The notes below the pieces were generated by a model. It did no database searches. It had not been told where the DNA came from and saw only the letters and a program-made list of their open reading frames with translations. A stretch of 64,000 nucleotides of DNA from Salinicola corii (GTDB lineage Bacteria > Pseudomonadota > Gammaproteobacteria > Pseudomonadales > Halomonadaceae): positions 1 to 64,000 of the forward strand of contig NZ_VTPX01000001.1 of assembly GCF_008298015.1 (NCBI RefSeq). The letters are read 5' to 3'. Positions 46,463-54,920 of this stretch are shown here, one piece after another. A program made the translations under genes and the position numbers. Every line of letters begins with the position of its first letter. Positions within the stretch are counted from its first letter, which is position 1.

Positions 46463-46555
46463 GGGCCTGGCCCATTCGGGCAGACGATATTCCACCGTGG
46501 GCGGCACCAGCGGGTGGGCCTTGCGGGTCACCATCCCGTTCTCAAGGGCTTTGGT
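46463..46555 (-). pseudogene. HxlR-type regulator fragment
   Basis: A 30-codon minus-strand segment reads TKALENGMVTRKAHPLVPPT then VEYRLPEWARP. This matches the wing of HxlR-family winged-helix regulators (form: LxxLExxGLVxRxxYPxVPPxVEYxLTxxGR). The rest of the gene is not found around it. It is a remnant. Confidence 0.55.
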
Positions 46556-46602
46556 GCAAGGGGGCGTGTGTCTTTCTGGCTCAGACAAGCGATGGTGAAC
46601 GC

Positions 46603-46668
46603 GCCCAGGTCCGCGACCCGGATGACTATAGCCTCGAATTCGTCTACAAGAGCTGGCAGCACGAAGGG
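46603..46668 (+). pseudogene. VOC/glyoxalase-like fragment
   Basis: The plus-strand segment AQVRDPDDYSLEFVYKSWQH resembles the C-terminus of VOC-superfamily proteins (RDPDGxxLEFV). Nothing in frame upstream continues the domain. It is short, so the call is tentative. Confidence 0.4.
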
Positions 46669-46682
46669 CGATCGACTCGGTT

Positions 46683-47159
46683 TCAGCGCAATGCCTTGTG
46701 CATGAGATAGAGATCGCATTGCGGATACTGGACGATGCCAGCGTGCCGCCACCCGTATCTGGCGTAGAGGTTTTGGCTGTCTTTGGTCGTCAGATAAAGC
46801 GAGCCTTCGCCTAGGCGCTGTGCCGCGTGTTCCACGGTCTGGATCAACAGCCCCGCAATGCCGTTGCCGCGATGATCGGGATGAACGAAAACGGCGGCCA
46901 GCCAGGGTCGGAGCTCAGGGCGAAGATCGCAATCGTCATCGAACAAGCTCGCCATGCCGACTGGTCGATCACCGATATGGGCCACGAAAGTGAGCGGAAT
47001 TTTCTGGTCACCAGCGGCCTGCCTGAAATGCTGCAACGTGCTTTCGAGTGTGCGCGTCGAGCCGACGCCCCATTGGCCGTAGGTCCAGGCTGCGCAGGCA
47101 TCGATGAAGTCCGGGCGATCAACGAGCGAGCTGATTGTCACCGGCATGGAATTATCCAA
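46683..47159 (-). CDS. GNAT-family acetyltransferase
   Basis: This 158-residue protein has the GNAT acetyl-CoA motif (LAAVFVHPDHRGNGIAGLLIQ) and the later LYLTTKDSQNLYARYGW segment (motif B). It acetylates an unknown amine substrate. The start at 47159 gives MDNSMPVTISSL; the Met four residues later is an alternative. It follows the DUF2252 gene in the same direction, with a 36-base gap. Confidence 0.88.
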   Translation of the reverse strand: MDNSMPVTISSLVDRPDFIDACAAWTYGQWGVGSTRTLESTLQHFRQAAGDQKIPLTFVAHIGDRPVGMASLFDDDCDLRPELRPWLAAVFVHPDHRGNGIAGLLIQTVEHAAQRLGEGSLYLTTKDSQNLYARYGWRHAGIVQYPQCDLYLMHKALR

Positions 47160-47195
47160 CGCGCACTCCCGTTCCGTTGGCGGCTGAAGGGCCTT

Positions 47196-48707
47196 TCACC
47201 GGTGTACCCAGTCCAGGTGCTCGAACGCGCCCCGGGCGTGATCCTCACGGAACATTGCGTGGTCCCGATGCAGGCGGTCGGCGGCCTCGGTGGCGAATTC
47301 CACCATGTCCTCGGCGAACAGTGCCGGTGGGCCGATGGCGTTGAGGATCGCGGGCTCGATGTCGTAGTCGAGCTTGCCGGATTCGTCCGAGAGGGCTTGC
47401 ACGGTGGCAAGCACGCCGCCGCAGATATGGGCGTATTCCTTCCATTCACTCTTGGAGAGGTCGTCGAGGTCCATGTTGTCGCGGAACGGCGCGCGCTCGC
47501 GGGATAGATAGCTGTGCCCCTCGAACGTGACGTGGCCGTAGAAAAGATCGCCGCGTATCAGGTGCACGGCCTGGGCATGGCTGATGCGTTCGGCGAGGGT
47601 GTCCATTTCGTAGGCGGAGGGCGGTACCAGGCCGGACAGGGCGGAGCGTCGGGCCTGCTTGTACTCGATGATCAAGTCGTCCGTGCCGTCGCGCAGGGGG
47701 CCTTCGATCAACACGTAATAGCGGTTGAGCCCCAGCGAGGCGGTGCCCTGGCCGAGACGTATCGCCACGTCCTTCACGTGCATGCCATGCTTGTCTCGTC
47801 CCTTGGCGCGTGCCGGCACGTCGATCTCGTTTTCCTCGACCAGTCGGTCGGTGATCGCCTGGAATTCGTCACGGCGCGACGAGACCGGCACCAGTTTCCT
47901 GGTCGGGCGGAAGCCGCTGCGCGTCTCGTTCAGGTAGTCGTCGGCGAGCCACTCGGCGCGGTCTTCATCGGCGTCCTCAAACAGCTTGCGGATGAGCTTC
48001 GGCGCGTTGTCGTGACGCATTTCCTCATCCTGCTCGGTGCCTTCGCGCGCCAGCCGCTCCACCGTCTCGATGTAGCCCTGCACGAAGCGGCGCACGATCT
48101 TGACACGATGCTTGGGCTTGAGCTCGCCCTCGGTTTCGGAGGCGATCATGAAGCCGACCGCGCCGCGTTTGATATCCCAGGTAAAGGGCGCGTAGTAGGC
48201 CTCGTCGAAATCGTTGACCGAGAAGATCGGCACGTTGTCCACGTTGGGCATGACGCCGAAGTTGCCGGGGTGAACGTCGCCGAGCGCGAGCACGGTCGGC
48301 ATCCAGGCGTCGTCGCCGGCCATGTCGCGGTAGAACAGCAGCGCCGTGCCGCGAAAGAACGAGAACAGCGAGTCGGAGAGCTGGTTGAACTTGGCGCAGG
48401 CTTCCTCGCAACCTTCCGCGATGCGTGTCTGGTGATCCTCGCGCAGCGTCTGGCGCACGTGCCGACGACGCTCGAACCCGGTCAGTGCGCGCGGGCGCAG
48501 CACGAACTCGCCGGCCGCCACTGCCTCGGCCAGGCGTTTGAAGGTATCGAAACGCGTCGCCACCACCGGCGCTGCGGCCTCCTCGAACGACTGCCGCTCG
48601 AGTGCCGCCGCCAGTTCCGCCTTGCTCATCGAAGAGCGCCCCGCGATCTCCTGCTGTCGAGCGCGCTCGTAGAGTGCCTTGCGCGTCGGTTCCGATTCCC
48701 GGCTCAT
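47196..48707 (-). CDS. DUF2252-family protein
   Basis: This 503-residue protein belongs to DUF2252, whose fold is related to aminoglycoside-phosphotransferase-like kinases. Visible landmarks are LALGDVHPGNFGVMPN and VNDFDEAYYAPFTWD, equivalent to kinase catalytic and metal loops. The N-terminus (TRKALYERARQQEIAGRSSM, SKAELAAAL) resembles a SAP/Rho-N helical element. The start at 48707 has caggggga before it. The function is unknown. Two 3'-end remnants of homologues occur at 24711 and 46308. Confidence 0.85.
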   Translation of the reverse strand: MSRESEPTRKALYERARQQEIAGRSSMSKAELAAALERQSFEEAAAPVVATRFDTFKRLAEAVAAGEFVLRPRALTGFERRRHVRQTLREDHQTRIAEGCEEACAKFNQLSDSLFSFFRGTALLFYRDMAGDDAWMPTVLALGDVHPGNFGVMPNVDNVPIFSVNDFDEAYYAPFTWDIKRGAVGFMIASETEGELKPKHRVKIVRRFVQGYIETVERLAREGTEQDEEMRHDNAPKLIRKLFEDADEDRAEWLADDYLNETRSGFRPTRKLVPVSSRRDEFQAITDRLVEENEIDVPARAKGRDKHGMHVKDVAIRLGQGTASLGLNRYYVLIEGPLRDGTDDLIIEYKQARRSALSGLVPPSAYEMDTLAERISHAQAVHLIRGDLFYGHVTFEGHSYLSRERAPFRDNMDLDDLSKSEWKEYAHICGGVLATVQALSDESGKLDYDIEPAILNAIGPPALFAEDMVEFATEAADRLHRDHAMFREDHARGAFEHLDWVHR

Positions 48708-48828
48708 GAATCCCCCTGCCTGTCCTGGCGGCCGTGATGTCGTTGTCTCCTTGCCCATCAGCATGCCCGACTTGGGAGGAGGGTGCATGTCCGCTATGTT
48801 GATCCGGCCATCTTCGGGAGACGCCTTG

Positions 48829-48891
48829 ATGCCGCATCGCAAACCTCATCTCCCCACCAAGGATCTGTCCGCTTTACGTTCCCAGCACTAG
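48829..48891 (+). pseudogene. DUF2256-like fragment
   Basis: The frame MPHRKPHLPTKDLSALRSQH matches the usual opening of the small zinc-binding DUF2256 proteins (MPHRKPHLPxK...) but stops before the expected Cys-x2-Cys motif. It appears truncated at a recombination junction, because unrelated lower-GC sequence follows. Confidence 0.5.
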
Positions 48892-48924
48892 ATTGGTTAG
48901 ATAACAACCGTCACGGACTCTATA

Positions 48925-50367
48925 TCATCGCGACAACCACTCTGGCGTATCGTTACCGAGTGCAGGTGTCGTTCTCTCCCATCGAGGTGGCGTCTCGGAC
49001 ATGCGAATCACAGGTCCAAGGCTTTTCAGATCACCATAGGGTGTGTGGTCGTCATGTATGGCGTAGGCTTCAAATTCTTCAGATGACAGTCGCCCCGGCG
49101 CATTATCGAAATGCTCAAGTAGTCCCTGACGCTGAAGAAACATGGCGGACTGACACAGAGAGACTTGTACGTGATATGTACCGCCTTCCTGAGCACGTCG
49201 AGCCAGTGCCACCATGGCGCCAAAGGAAGCGAGATAACCAGTCAGGAAGTCGCATAGATAGACTGGCGTCAGCATAGGCTTGCCTGCCTTCATCGCTTGC
49301 CCCTGAAGATCACAAATGCCGGTTACGGCCTGTGCTACCTGATCCCAACCAGCCCGTGATGCAAAGGGCCCACCCGATCCGTAGCAGTTTACACTGACGT
49401 ATACCAAGCCAGGGCGAAGCTTTGCGAGTTCCTCTACACCGAACCCGTGAGCCTCAAGGCGGTGGGGACGATATCCTTCGATGAATACATCCGCATCACT
49501 AACTAAATCCCTGAGCCGAGCAGCGTCCGAGGCGTCGTTGTAATCAAGGAAGCAGCTACGTTTTCCATGGCTAGTATCACGTACAAAAGGCGCGACCTGG
49601 GGCAAGTGGGGTGCAGTGACCATCAGGACATCAGCGCCATGTTCGGCCATACCAATGCCCGCCGTTGGACCTGCAAGAATACGGGTGAGATCAAGAACCC
49701 TGATACCTGATGCCGGCTGGGAACCTTCGGGGAGTGGCTGCGGCGCTCCATCGTCAACCTTGGTGATTTCAACGACAGGCCGTGATGCGAGATAAGCACC
49801 GTGAGGGTGAGCAAACCATTCCTCAGGCGTGCGAACCTTCCCGCCACATGCGCCTGCTGCTGCAATAGCCTCCTCAAGTTCATCGGCTTTCCAGCGTCGT
49901 ACAGCCTCGGCAACCGAATCAGGCGTATTTTTGCATTGCAAAACATCGAGTACTCGGCGTTCGAGATGCGGCAAGTTGAAATGGGGTACGAACCAACGAT
50001 CATCCGCCGTCAGCCACGGTTGGGTGAGCGCCACCATATGCTCGACATCTTCCGAAATGGGCGCGGGACGGTATTGGCTGTAATGATCGCGGACCAGTGT
50101 CATGTCTTCGCCGCCCAACGCAGTCGCTGCAGCTGCCTTGGCATCAATACTGATGGACTGCCTGCGTCCGGTCTTCAGTTGCCATAAATCGTTTGCCGCC
50201 ACACTGCGTGCCGCCAGTGCGTGGGCCAATGTTCGCCCGATACGAAAAGGAGATACAAACAGCGGATCCTCTCCTGTAAAGCTCACCTCATTGGGCGCAA
50301 GCTGCTGACCAGCCCGGATGCCCATCAGCTCATCGAATGCGCTGAGTTTTCCCTTGTTTTGACTCAT
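48925..50367 (-). CDS. Family III CoA-transferase (CaiB/BaiF-like)
   Basis: This 480-residue protein has a clear CaiB/BaiF domain from about residue 222 (SGIRVLDLTRILAGPTAG; VFIEGYRPHRLEAHGFG). The first 220 residues look like a divergent second copy of part of that fold (LWQLKTGRRQSISIDAKAAA). Such enzymes move CoA between carboxylic acids. I start at 50367 (MSQNKGKLSAFDEL); the frame is open further but crosses a repeat. It is divergent from acuI, and AcuN, a family III CoA-transferase, activates acrylate or 3-hydroxypropionate in Halomonas, so that role is possible here. Confidence 0.85.
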   Translation of the reverse strand: MSQNKGKLSAFDELMGIRAGQQLAPNEVSFTGEDPLFVSPFRIGRTLAHALAARSVAANDLWQLKTGRRQSISIDAKAAAATALGGEDMTLVRDHYSQYRPAPISEDVEHMVALTQPWLTADDRWFVPHFNLPHLERRVLDVLQCKNTPDSVAEAVRRWKADELEEAIAAAGACGGKVRTPEEWFAHPHGAYLASRPVVEITKVDDGAPQPLPEGSQPASGIRVLDLTRILAGPTAGIGMAEHGADVLMVTAPHLPQVAPFVRDTSHGKRSCFLDYNDASDAARLRDLVSDADVFIEGYRPHRLEAHGFGVEELAKLRPGLVYVSVNCYGSGGPFASRAGWDQVAQAVTGICDLQGQAMKAGKPMLTPVYLCDFLTGYLASFGAMVALARRAQEGGTYHVQVSLCQSAMFLQRQGLLEHFDNAPGRLSSEEFEAYAIHDDHTPYGDLKSLGPVIRMSETPPRWERTTPALGNDTPEWLSR

Positions 50368-50476
50368 TTCTACAGCTCCTGAATGTGGGGGGCAGGATGT
50401 GCTTCTGGGCTGTGGTAACCGAGGTAGGTCAAAACCACGATGAAGGCTGCCGCAGGACTCCCGGACCATGCTGTGT

Positions 50477-50505
50477 CCGCACCGCACCGCACCGCACCGC
50501 ACCGC
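50477..50505. repeat. Pentanucleotide microsatellite (accgc) x5
   Basis: Five perfect tandem copies of accgc, preceded by ccgc, lie about 110 bases upstream of the CoA-transferase start and about 175 bases upstream of acuI, inside their shared promoter region (50368-50678). The rest of this 311-base gap shows no gene. Confidence 0.9.
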
Positions 50506-50678
50506 TCTGGGCAGGGGATCGTATCCGTATGGAGATCGGACGCCCATATTTTCTTGAAAAGAGAATATTAGTCAAGTATCTTTCTCAATATGAGAACGAT
50601 GAGGCTTGGGAGATAGGCTGGTGCCACCGTGGTCTAGAGCCCTGGTTTATTGCGATTCCGGCTTAAGGAACTCACGAT

Positions 50679-51668
50679 ATGACGTCTTTTAAAGCGATCC
50701 TTGTTTCCAAGGATGACGAAGGATACCAAGCACGAATTACATCACTCTCAACCGAGCAGCTACCCGAAGAGCCGATAGAAGTGGCAGTCGAGTATTCAAC
50801 GCTCAATTACAAGGACGCACTGGCAATCACGGGCGAGTCGCCCATTGTACGCCACTTCCCTCTTGTCCCCGGGATTGATCTCGCGGGCTTCGTCACTAAA
50901 AGCGAAGACCCCAAGTTTAAAGTGGGAGATGCTGTACTGCTTAATGGATGGGGGGTTGGCGAATCATGGTGGGGAGGGATGTCCCAACGCGCTGCCGTAA
51001 GAGGCGAGTGGCTGCTCCCTCTACCTGAGCTTTTTTCCACGAAGGAAGCGATGGCTATCGGGACTGCTGGTTATACAGCGGCATTGTGTGTGCTTGCATT
51101 GCAGCAACACAATATTATGCCAACTGATGGTGAAATCTTGGTCACTGGTGCTTCGGGAGGTGTTGGTGGTATTGCAGTGAATCTACTATCAAACCTCGGC
51201 TATCGCGTTGTAGCTTCCACGGGTAAGTCTAGCGAAACCGGTTGGTTAAAACGTCAAGGTGCATCGGATGTTATCGATCGGACGGAACTCAGCTCATCAA
51301 GCAAACCGCTGGTTCGGGAACGTTGGTGTGGTGTAGTGGATACAGTCGGTAGCCGTACGCTTGCCAGCGCATGTGCGAGTACTCAATACGGTGGTGTAGT
51401 CACCGCCTGTGGTCTAGCCCAGGGAATGGAGTTTCCTGCTACCGTTGCACCTTTTATTTTGCGCGGTATAACTCTCGTGGGTATAGATAGCGTTTATTGC
51501 AGCAAGACACGTAGACTCCAAGCTTGGGATCTCCTTGCGAAATATTTAGAACGGGCGGCTTTACAAGGCTTGATCACCACCATTGGTCTTGATGAAGTTT
51601 CTGAACGAGCACCGGACATGCTGGCCGGTAGGCTTAAAGGAAGGGTGGTTGTAGACGTTAACGTTTGA
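50679..51668 (+). CDS. acuI: Acryloyl-CoA reductase AcuI (YhdH family)
   Basis: This 329-residue medium-chain reductase of the YhdH/AcuI group has YSTLNYKDALAITG and RHFPLVPGIDLAGFV near the start, a Rossmann loop GASGGVGGIAVNLL (about 153-166), and the characteristic VNGW/NGWGVGESWWGGMSQRA segment. AcuI reduces toxic acryloyl-CoA to propionyl-CoA with NADPH and is a frequent neighbour of DMSP/acrylate genes. It is head-to-head with the CoA-transferase. Codon use is more AT-rich than in flanking regions. Confidence 0.9.
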   Translation: MTSFKAILVSKDDEGYQARITSLSTEQLPEEPIEVAVEYSTLNYKDALAITGESPIVRHFPLVPGIDLAGFVTKSEDPKFKVGDAVLLNGWGVGESWWGGMSQRAAVRGEWLLPLPELFSTKEAMAIGTAGYTAALCVLALQQHNIMPTDGEILVTGASGGVGGIAVNLLSNLGYRVVASTGKSSETGWLKRQGASDVIDRTELSSSSKPLVRERWCGVVDTVGSRTLASACASTQYGGVVTACGLAQGMEFPATVAPFILRGITLVGIDSVYCSKTRRLQAWDLLAKYLERAALQGLITTIGLDEVSERAPDMLAGRLKGRVVVDVNV

Positions 51669-51779
51669 AGGCGCCAAATGTCATTATTTATCTCACACGT
51701 TTCGGTTTGAAACTTGGTTGGGAGGCTTTTTGAAAGTGCTTGATGGAATGATGACTGATGTTAACTAAGGGAGGTTTTT

Positions 51780-52274
51780 ATGGGTGATTTGAACTTGGCG
51801 AGTCGCTCGGCCGAAATTCTGAAAAAATGTCTCTATGCTAATATCGCTACGTCGCGCGACGACGTGCCTTGGAATACACCGGTCACCGCGCTTCCGGACT
51901 CCGGTCTAAACTTCTATTGGTCGTCCTGGACATTGGCCGAGCACTCCCAAAATTTTGCCAGAAATAGCTCGATATTCATGACCTTCTACGATTCGACGCG
52001 AGCAAGAGGGACCAATAACCTGATGTGTCTTTATCTGCAATGTGTGGCCCGAGAGGTGTCCGATCCAGATGAAGCCCGGAAGGCCTTTGGGATACTTTAT
52101 CCCGGTGAAGACGTTGATTTGGAAAATTTCCTCGGGGAAGGTGTCAAACGAATCTATTGCGCTGAGCCGAGGAAGGCATGGTTGAATTGCCTGTCGGAGA
52201 AGGAGCTTGAGCCGACGACACTTAAAATGCGAACGGAAGTGCCCATTAGTGACATTAGAAACGCCTTTTTCTAG
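51780..52274 (+). CDS. Pyridoxamine 5'-phosphate oxidase-like flavin-binding protein
   Basis: This 164-residue protein of the PPOX-like split-barrel fold opens RSAEILKKCLYANIATSRDD and has PWNTPVTALPDSGLNFYWSS, typical of F420/FMN-binding family members. It probably binds a flavin; its reaction is unknown. It has a strong ribosome site (gggagg) and lies 111 bases after acuI and 60 bases before the tautomerase, apparently one transcription unit. Confidence 0.8.
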   Translation: MGDLNLASRSAEILKKCLYANIATSRDDVPWNTPVTALPDSGLNFYWSSWTLAEHSQNFARNSSIFMTFYDSTRARGTNNLMCLYLQCVAREVSDPDEARKAFGILYPGEDVDLENFLGEGVKRIYCAEPRKAWLNCLSEKELEPTTLKMRTEVPISDIRNAFF

Positions 52275-52333
52275 GGGCGTTTATTGTCCATTTATTCACG
52301 TTGGGTGAATCCACTGCTCGGTACTGGAATGTT

Positions 52334-52723
52334 ATGCCTCTTGTTAAGTTTGATGTCGTTGAAGGTAGGAAAGCATATGAATTGAAGGCGTTGCTTGATG
52401 CGGCGCATCAAGCCGTTGTTGAAAGCTTTCAGGTACCCGAGTCGGATCGCTACCAGATCGTCTATAGTCATAAGCCCTGTGAGATGATTCTCGCCGATAC
52501 GGGGCTGGGCCTGGAAAGGACCGACGCTGCCGTTGTCATGACCGTGATCAGTAAATCACGGCCGGAGGAGATGAAAGTCGAGCTTTATCGGTCCTTGGCC
52601 AGTCGCTTGGAAACATATTGTGGGATAAAGCCTAGTGATCTGATTGTCTCGGTGATAGAAAATACGGGGCCGGACTGGAGTTTTGGCCTTGGAGAAGCCC
52701 AGTTCGTTACTGGTAAACTGTGA
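52334..52723 (+). CDS. Malonate semialdehyde decarboxylase-like tautomerase
   Basis: This 129-residue tautomerase-superfamily protein starts at the ATG at 52334 so that Pro follows Met: the catalytic N-terminal proline after Met removal. The whole sequence resembles malonate semialdehyde decarboxylase (LKFD-like start; LLDAAHQAVVESFQVPESDR; ILADTGLGLERTD; NTGPDWSFGLGEAQF). Counting Pro as 1, the MSAD residues Asp37 and Arg75 are conserved, but Arg73 is Lys. An ATG at 52301 (in frame) would hide the proline and is rejected. The neighbouring acuI supports a role in three-carbon acid metabolism. Confidence 0.82.
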   Translation: MPLVKFDVVEGRKAYELKALLDAAHQAVVESFQVPESDRYQIVYSHKPCEMILADTGLGLERTDAAVVMTVISKSRPEEMKVELYRSLASRLETYCGIKPSDLIVSVIENTGPDWSFGLGEAQFVTGKL

Positions 52724-52806
52724 CGTATAGTCAGTTTTATCAAAAGGGTTACCTAGATGCCGTGGAGTACTTTATTACCGGCATTTTTCATTAAGAGGCT
52801 GGCGTA

Positions 52807-53694
52807 ATGGAAGATTTTGAATCCCTCAGGGTGTTCGTCTGCGTCGCGAATGAGCTCAGTGTAACGGGGGCGGCTCGGCGATTGGGAAAGAGCCCGTCGA
52901 ACGTGACCACGAGACTGCAAAAGCTGGAAGCGAGCGTCGGTGCCGAGCTACTAGTGAGGGCGGGGAAAAGCTTTTCCCTATCGGCTGCAGGCGAGGTTTT
53001 TCTTGATTACGCTGAGCGTATGCTTAGCCTTCGATCGGAGACGATGCATGTCGTTTCGGGAGGACGTTCTCCCGGGTCGATCAGGATCGGCAGCATGGAG
53101 GCAACGGCCGCGAGCCGTTTGCCGGGGCTTCTAGCTGCCTTTCACACGTCTTTCCCTGAGCATGGCGTGGACCTCACAACGAGCCCATCGATACGGCTGC
53201 TGGATGATGTTCGATCGGGAAAGATCGATGGTGCCTTCCTAGCCATTCCACCTTCCTTCATCGAGAGCCCGCTATCAGAAAAACTGGATGTGCTTGGCTT
53301 GGAGTTTCATAACGCCTGGGAAGAATCTCTTGTCTTGCTGCATCCGGAGATAGGAATTGAAAATCTTGGCCTGGATGATGTCTCGGTAAATAAACTGGCA
53401 GCATTTCCGCTGGGGTGTACTTATAGAAGAATCGCCGAAGAGTACTTGGGGATCCCCGAGCGAAAGGAATGGGAAATTCAGGAGTCGCCGTCGTATCACG
53501 TGATGGTTGCCTTGGCATGCACAGGTAGGTATGCAACGGTCTTGCCGGAGAGTGTCTATCAAACGCTGCTTCCTCCCGATAACCTGAAGTGTATCCCTCT
53601 TTGCAAAGTCACTACGAAACTGGCTTGGCGAAAAGGTTACGACACGCCAGTTTTCGAAGATTTCCGAAATACCTTGAATCGCAATCTTGTCTGA
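52807..53694 (+). CDS. LysR-family transcriptional regulator
   Basis: This 295-residue LysR protein has a helix-turn-helix (LSVTGAARRLGKSPSNVTTRLQK) and a substrate-binding domain with the KIDGAFLAIPP segment. It follows the PPOX and tautomerase genes in the same direction and probably regulates that unit. It converges with the LysR at 53766. Confidence 0.9.
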   Translation: MEDFESLRVFVCVANELSVTGAARRLGKSPSNVTTRLQKLEASVGAELLVRAGKSFSLSAAGEVFLDYAERMLSLRSETMHVVSGGRSPGSIRIGSMEATAASRLPGLLAAFHTSFPEHGVDLTTSPSIRLLDDVRSGKIDGAFLAIPPSFIESPLSEKLDVLGLEFHNAWEESLVLLHPEIGIENLGLDDVSVNKLAAFPLGCTYRRIAEEYLGIPERKEWEIQESPSYHVMVALACTGRYATVLPESVYQTLLPPDNLKCIPLCKVTTKLAWRKGYDTPVFEDFRNTLNRNLV

Positions 53695-53765
53695 AAGGCG
53701 GGATGTACTGCCTCTTCATTCGGCCTGCCATATTGGTTGTCGGTTGGCTGCACTTTGCAAAGGCA

Positions 53766-54662
53766 TCACAAGCTGGCCCTGCACTCCGCTTCCATAATTG
53801 CCAGAAACGAACGTAGTGCAGGGTTTGGATTCGATGCCGCATGAATAAAAGTTAGTGTGAGCGGTATCGAGAGATTTTCTAGCTCGACCAGCTCGATCAG
53901 TGATGGTGGACGAAACCGATTGGCCGAGTTGACGATGGCGGCTCCCATGCCTGAGGAGACCAATGAGAGAATGGCGGTTTCGGTTTCCGCTGTCTGGATG
54001 CTGCGCAACGGCACTCCTAGCGACAGGCAAACGCGCTGGAGATGATCGAAATAAGCAGGATAGATCTGACGCGGGAAGGTGATGAAGTCTCTGTCCGCCA
54101 GTTCCTCCAATTTGTGAGGCGGCGAGGTTTCGGATAGCCAGGCGCTGGGCAGGGCGGCGACCACGTTATGCGTGTCCAGCGCTAGCGTTTCCATACACGG
54201 TGCTATGCCACCAAACGGATAGATGAAACCGCCATCCAGACGTCCGCTTTCCAATTGAGCGATTTGATCGCTGGAGTTTAGCGGTAATAATTCGAGATCG
54301 ACGTCGGGGGCATGCTGTTTGAAACGCATGAGTATCTGCGGTAGTAGACCACCCCAGGTCGCGTTTTCCACGAAGCCCAGTGAGAGCCGCCCGCTTAGCC
54401 CCTGAGCCATACGGCCGGCATGCACTTTGGCGGCCTCGACATCTTCTAGGAGCCTCTTTGCCCGCCTCAGAAACATCTCGCCCACTGGCGTTAGCTCGAG
54501 CCCTCTGGCCGAGCGCAAGAACAGCGTCGCACCCAGATCATCTTCAAGATCATGGATCTGACGCGACACCGTTGGTTGGCTGATGTGAAGCTGCTCGGCC
54601 GCTTCATGAACGCTACCGTGCTCGGCAGCTGCTACAAAATAGCGCAGATGGCGCAGCTCCAT
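53766..54662 (-). CDS. LysR-family transcriptional regulator
   Basis: This 298-residue LysR regulator opens MELRHLRYFVAAAEHGSVHE, with the usual helix-turn-helix (AAEQLHISQPTVSRQIHDLE) and a full substrate-binding domain. It is divergent from the MBL-fold hydrolase at 54891 and is its likely regulator. Confidence 0.93.
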   Translation of the reverse strand: MELRHLRYFVAAAEHGSVHEAAEQLHISQPTVSRQIHDLEDDLGATLFLRSARGLELTPVGEMFLRRAKRLLEDVEAAKVHAGRMAQGLSGRLSLGFVENATWGGLLPQILMRFKQHAPDVDLELLPLNSSDQIAQLESGRLDGGFIYPFGGIAPCMETLALDTHNVVAALPSAWLSETSPPHKLEELADRDFITFPRQIYPAYFDHLQRVCLSLGVPLRSIQTAETETAILSLVSSGMGAAIVNSANRFRPPSLIELVELENLSIPLTLTFIHAASNPNPALRSFLAIMEAECRASL

Positions 54663-54868
54663 AGAAGAGAGTCCTTATCGAATGTCAGTCTGTGCCTAAA
54701 TCGAAACTGGGCACTATTGTGTTTGAGTTCAACATGCTGCCTCATCACCGAAGCATTGATGCCCCATAGGCATCAGCAGGGCTAGCCAAAAGCATTGGTC
54801 TCTCCTTGGGACGAGCGCGATACTGGCGCCATGAGAACGTTCCTTCTCCATCGGATGCTCAGAATTAT

Positions 54869-54920
54869 CCATTATCGAGTAGGTAGTGCTATGCCCGAGA
54901 TTAACCATTATCGAGTAGGT
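54869..54920 (+). repeat. 36-bp-period direct repeat at the start of the MBL-fold gene
   Basis: The 16-mer ccattatcgagtaggt occurs at 54869-54884 and again at 54905-54920. One copy lies before the ATG (with its aggt in the ribosome-site position) and one inside the coding region. This suggests a small tandem duplication across the start. Confidence 0.8.

Noticed and set aside
52301-52333. Upstream in-frame ATG for the tautomerase
   Set aside because: It would move the catalytic proline away from the N-terminus, which the family needs.
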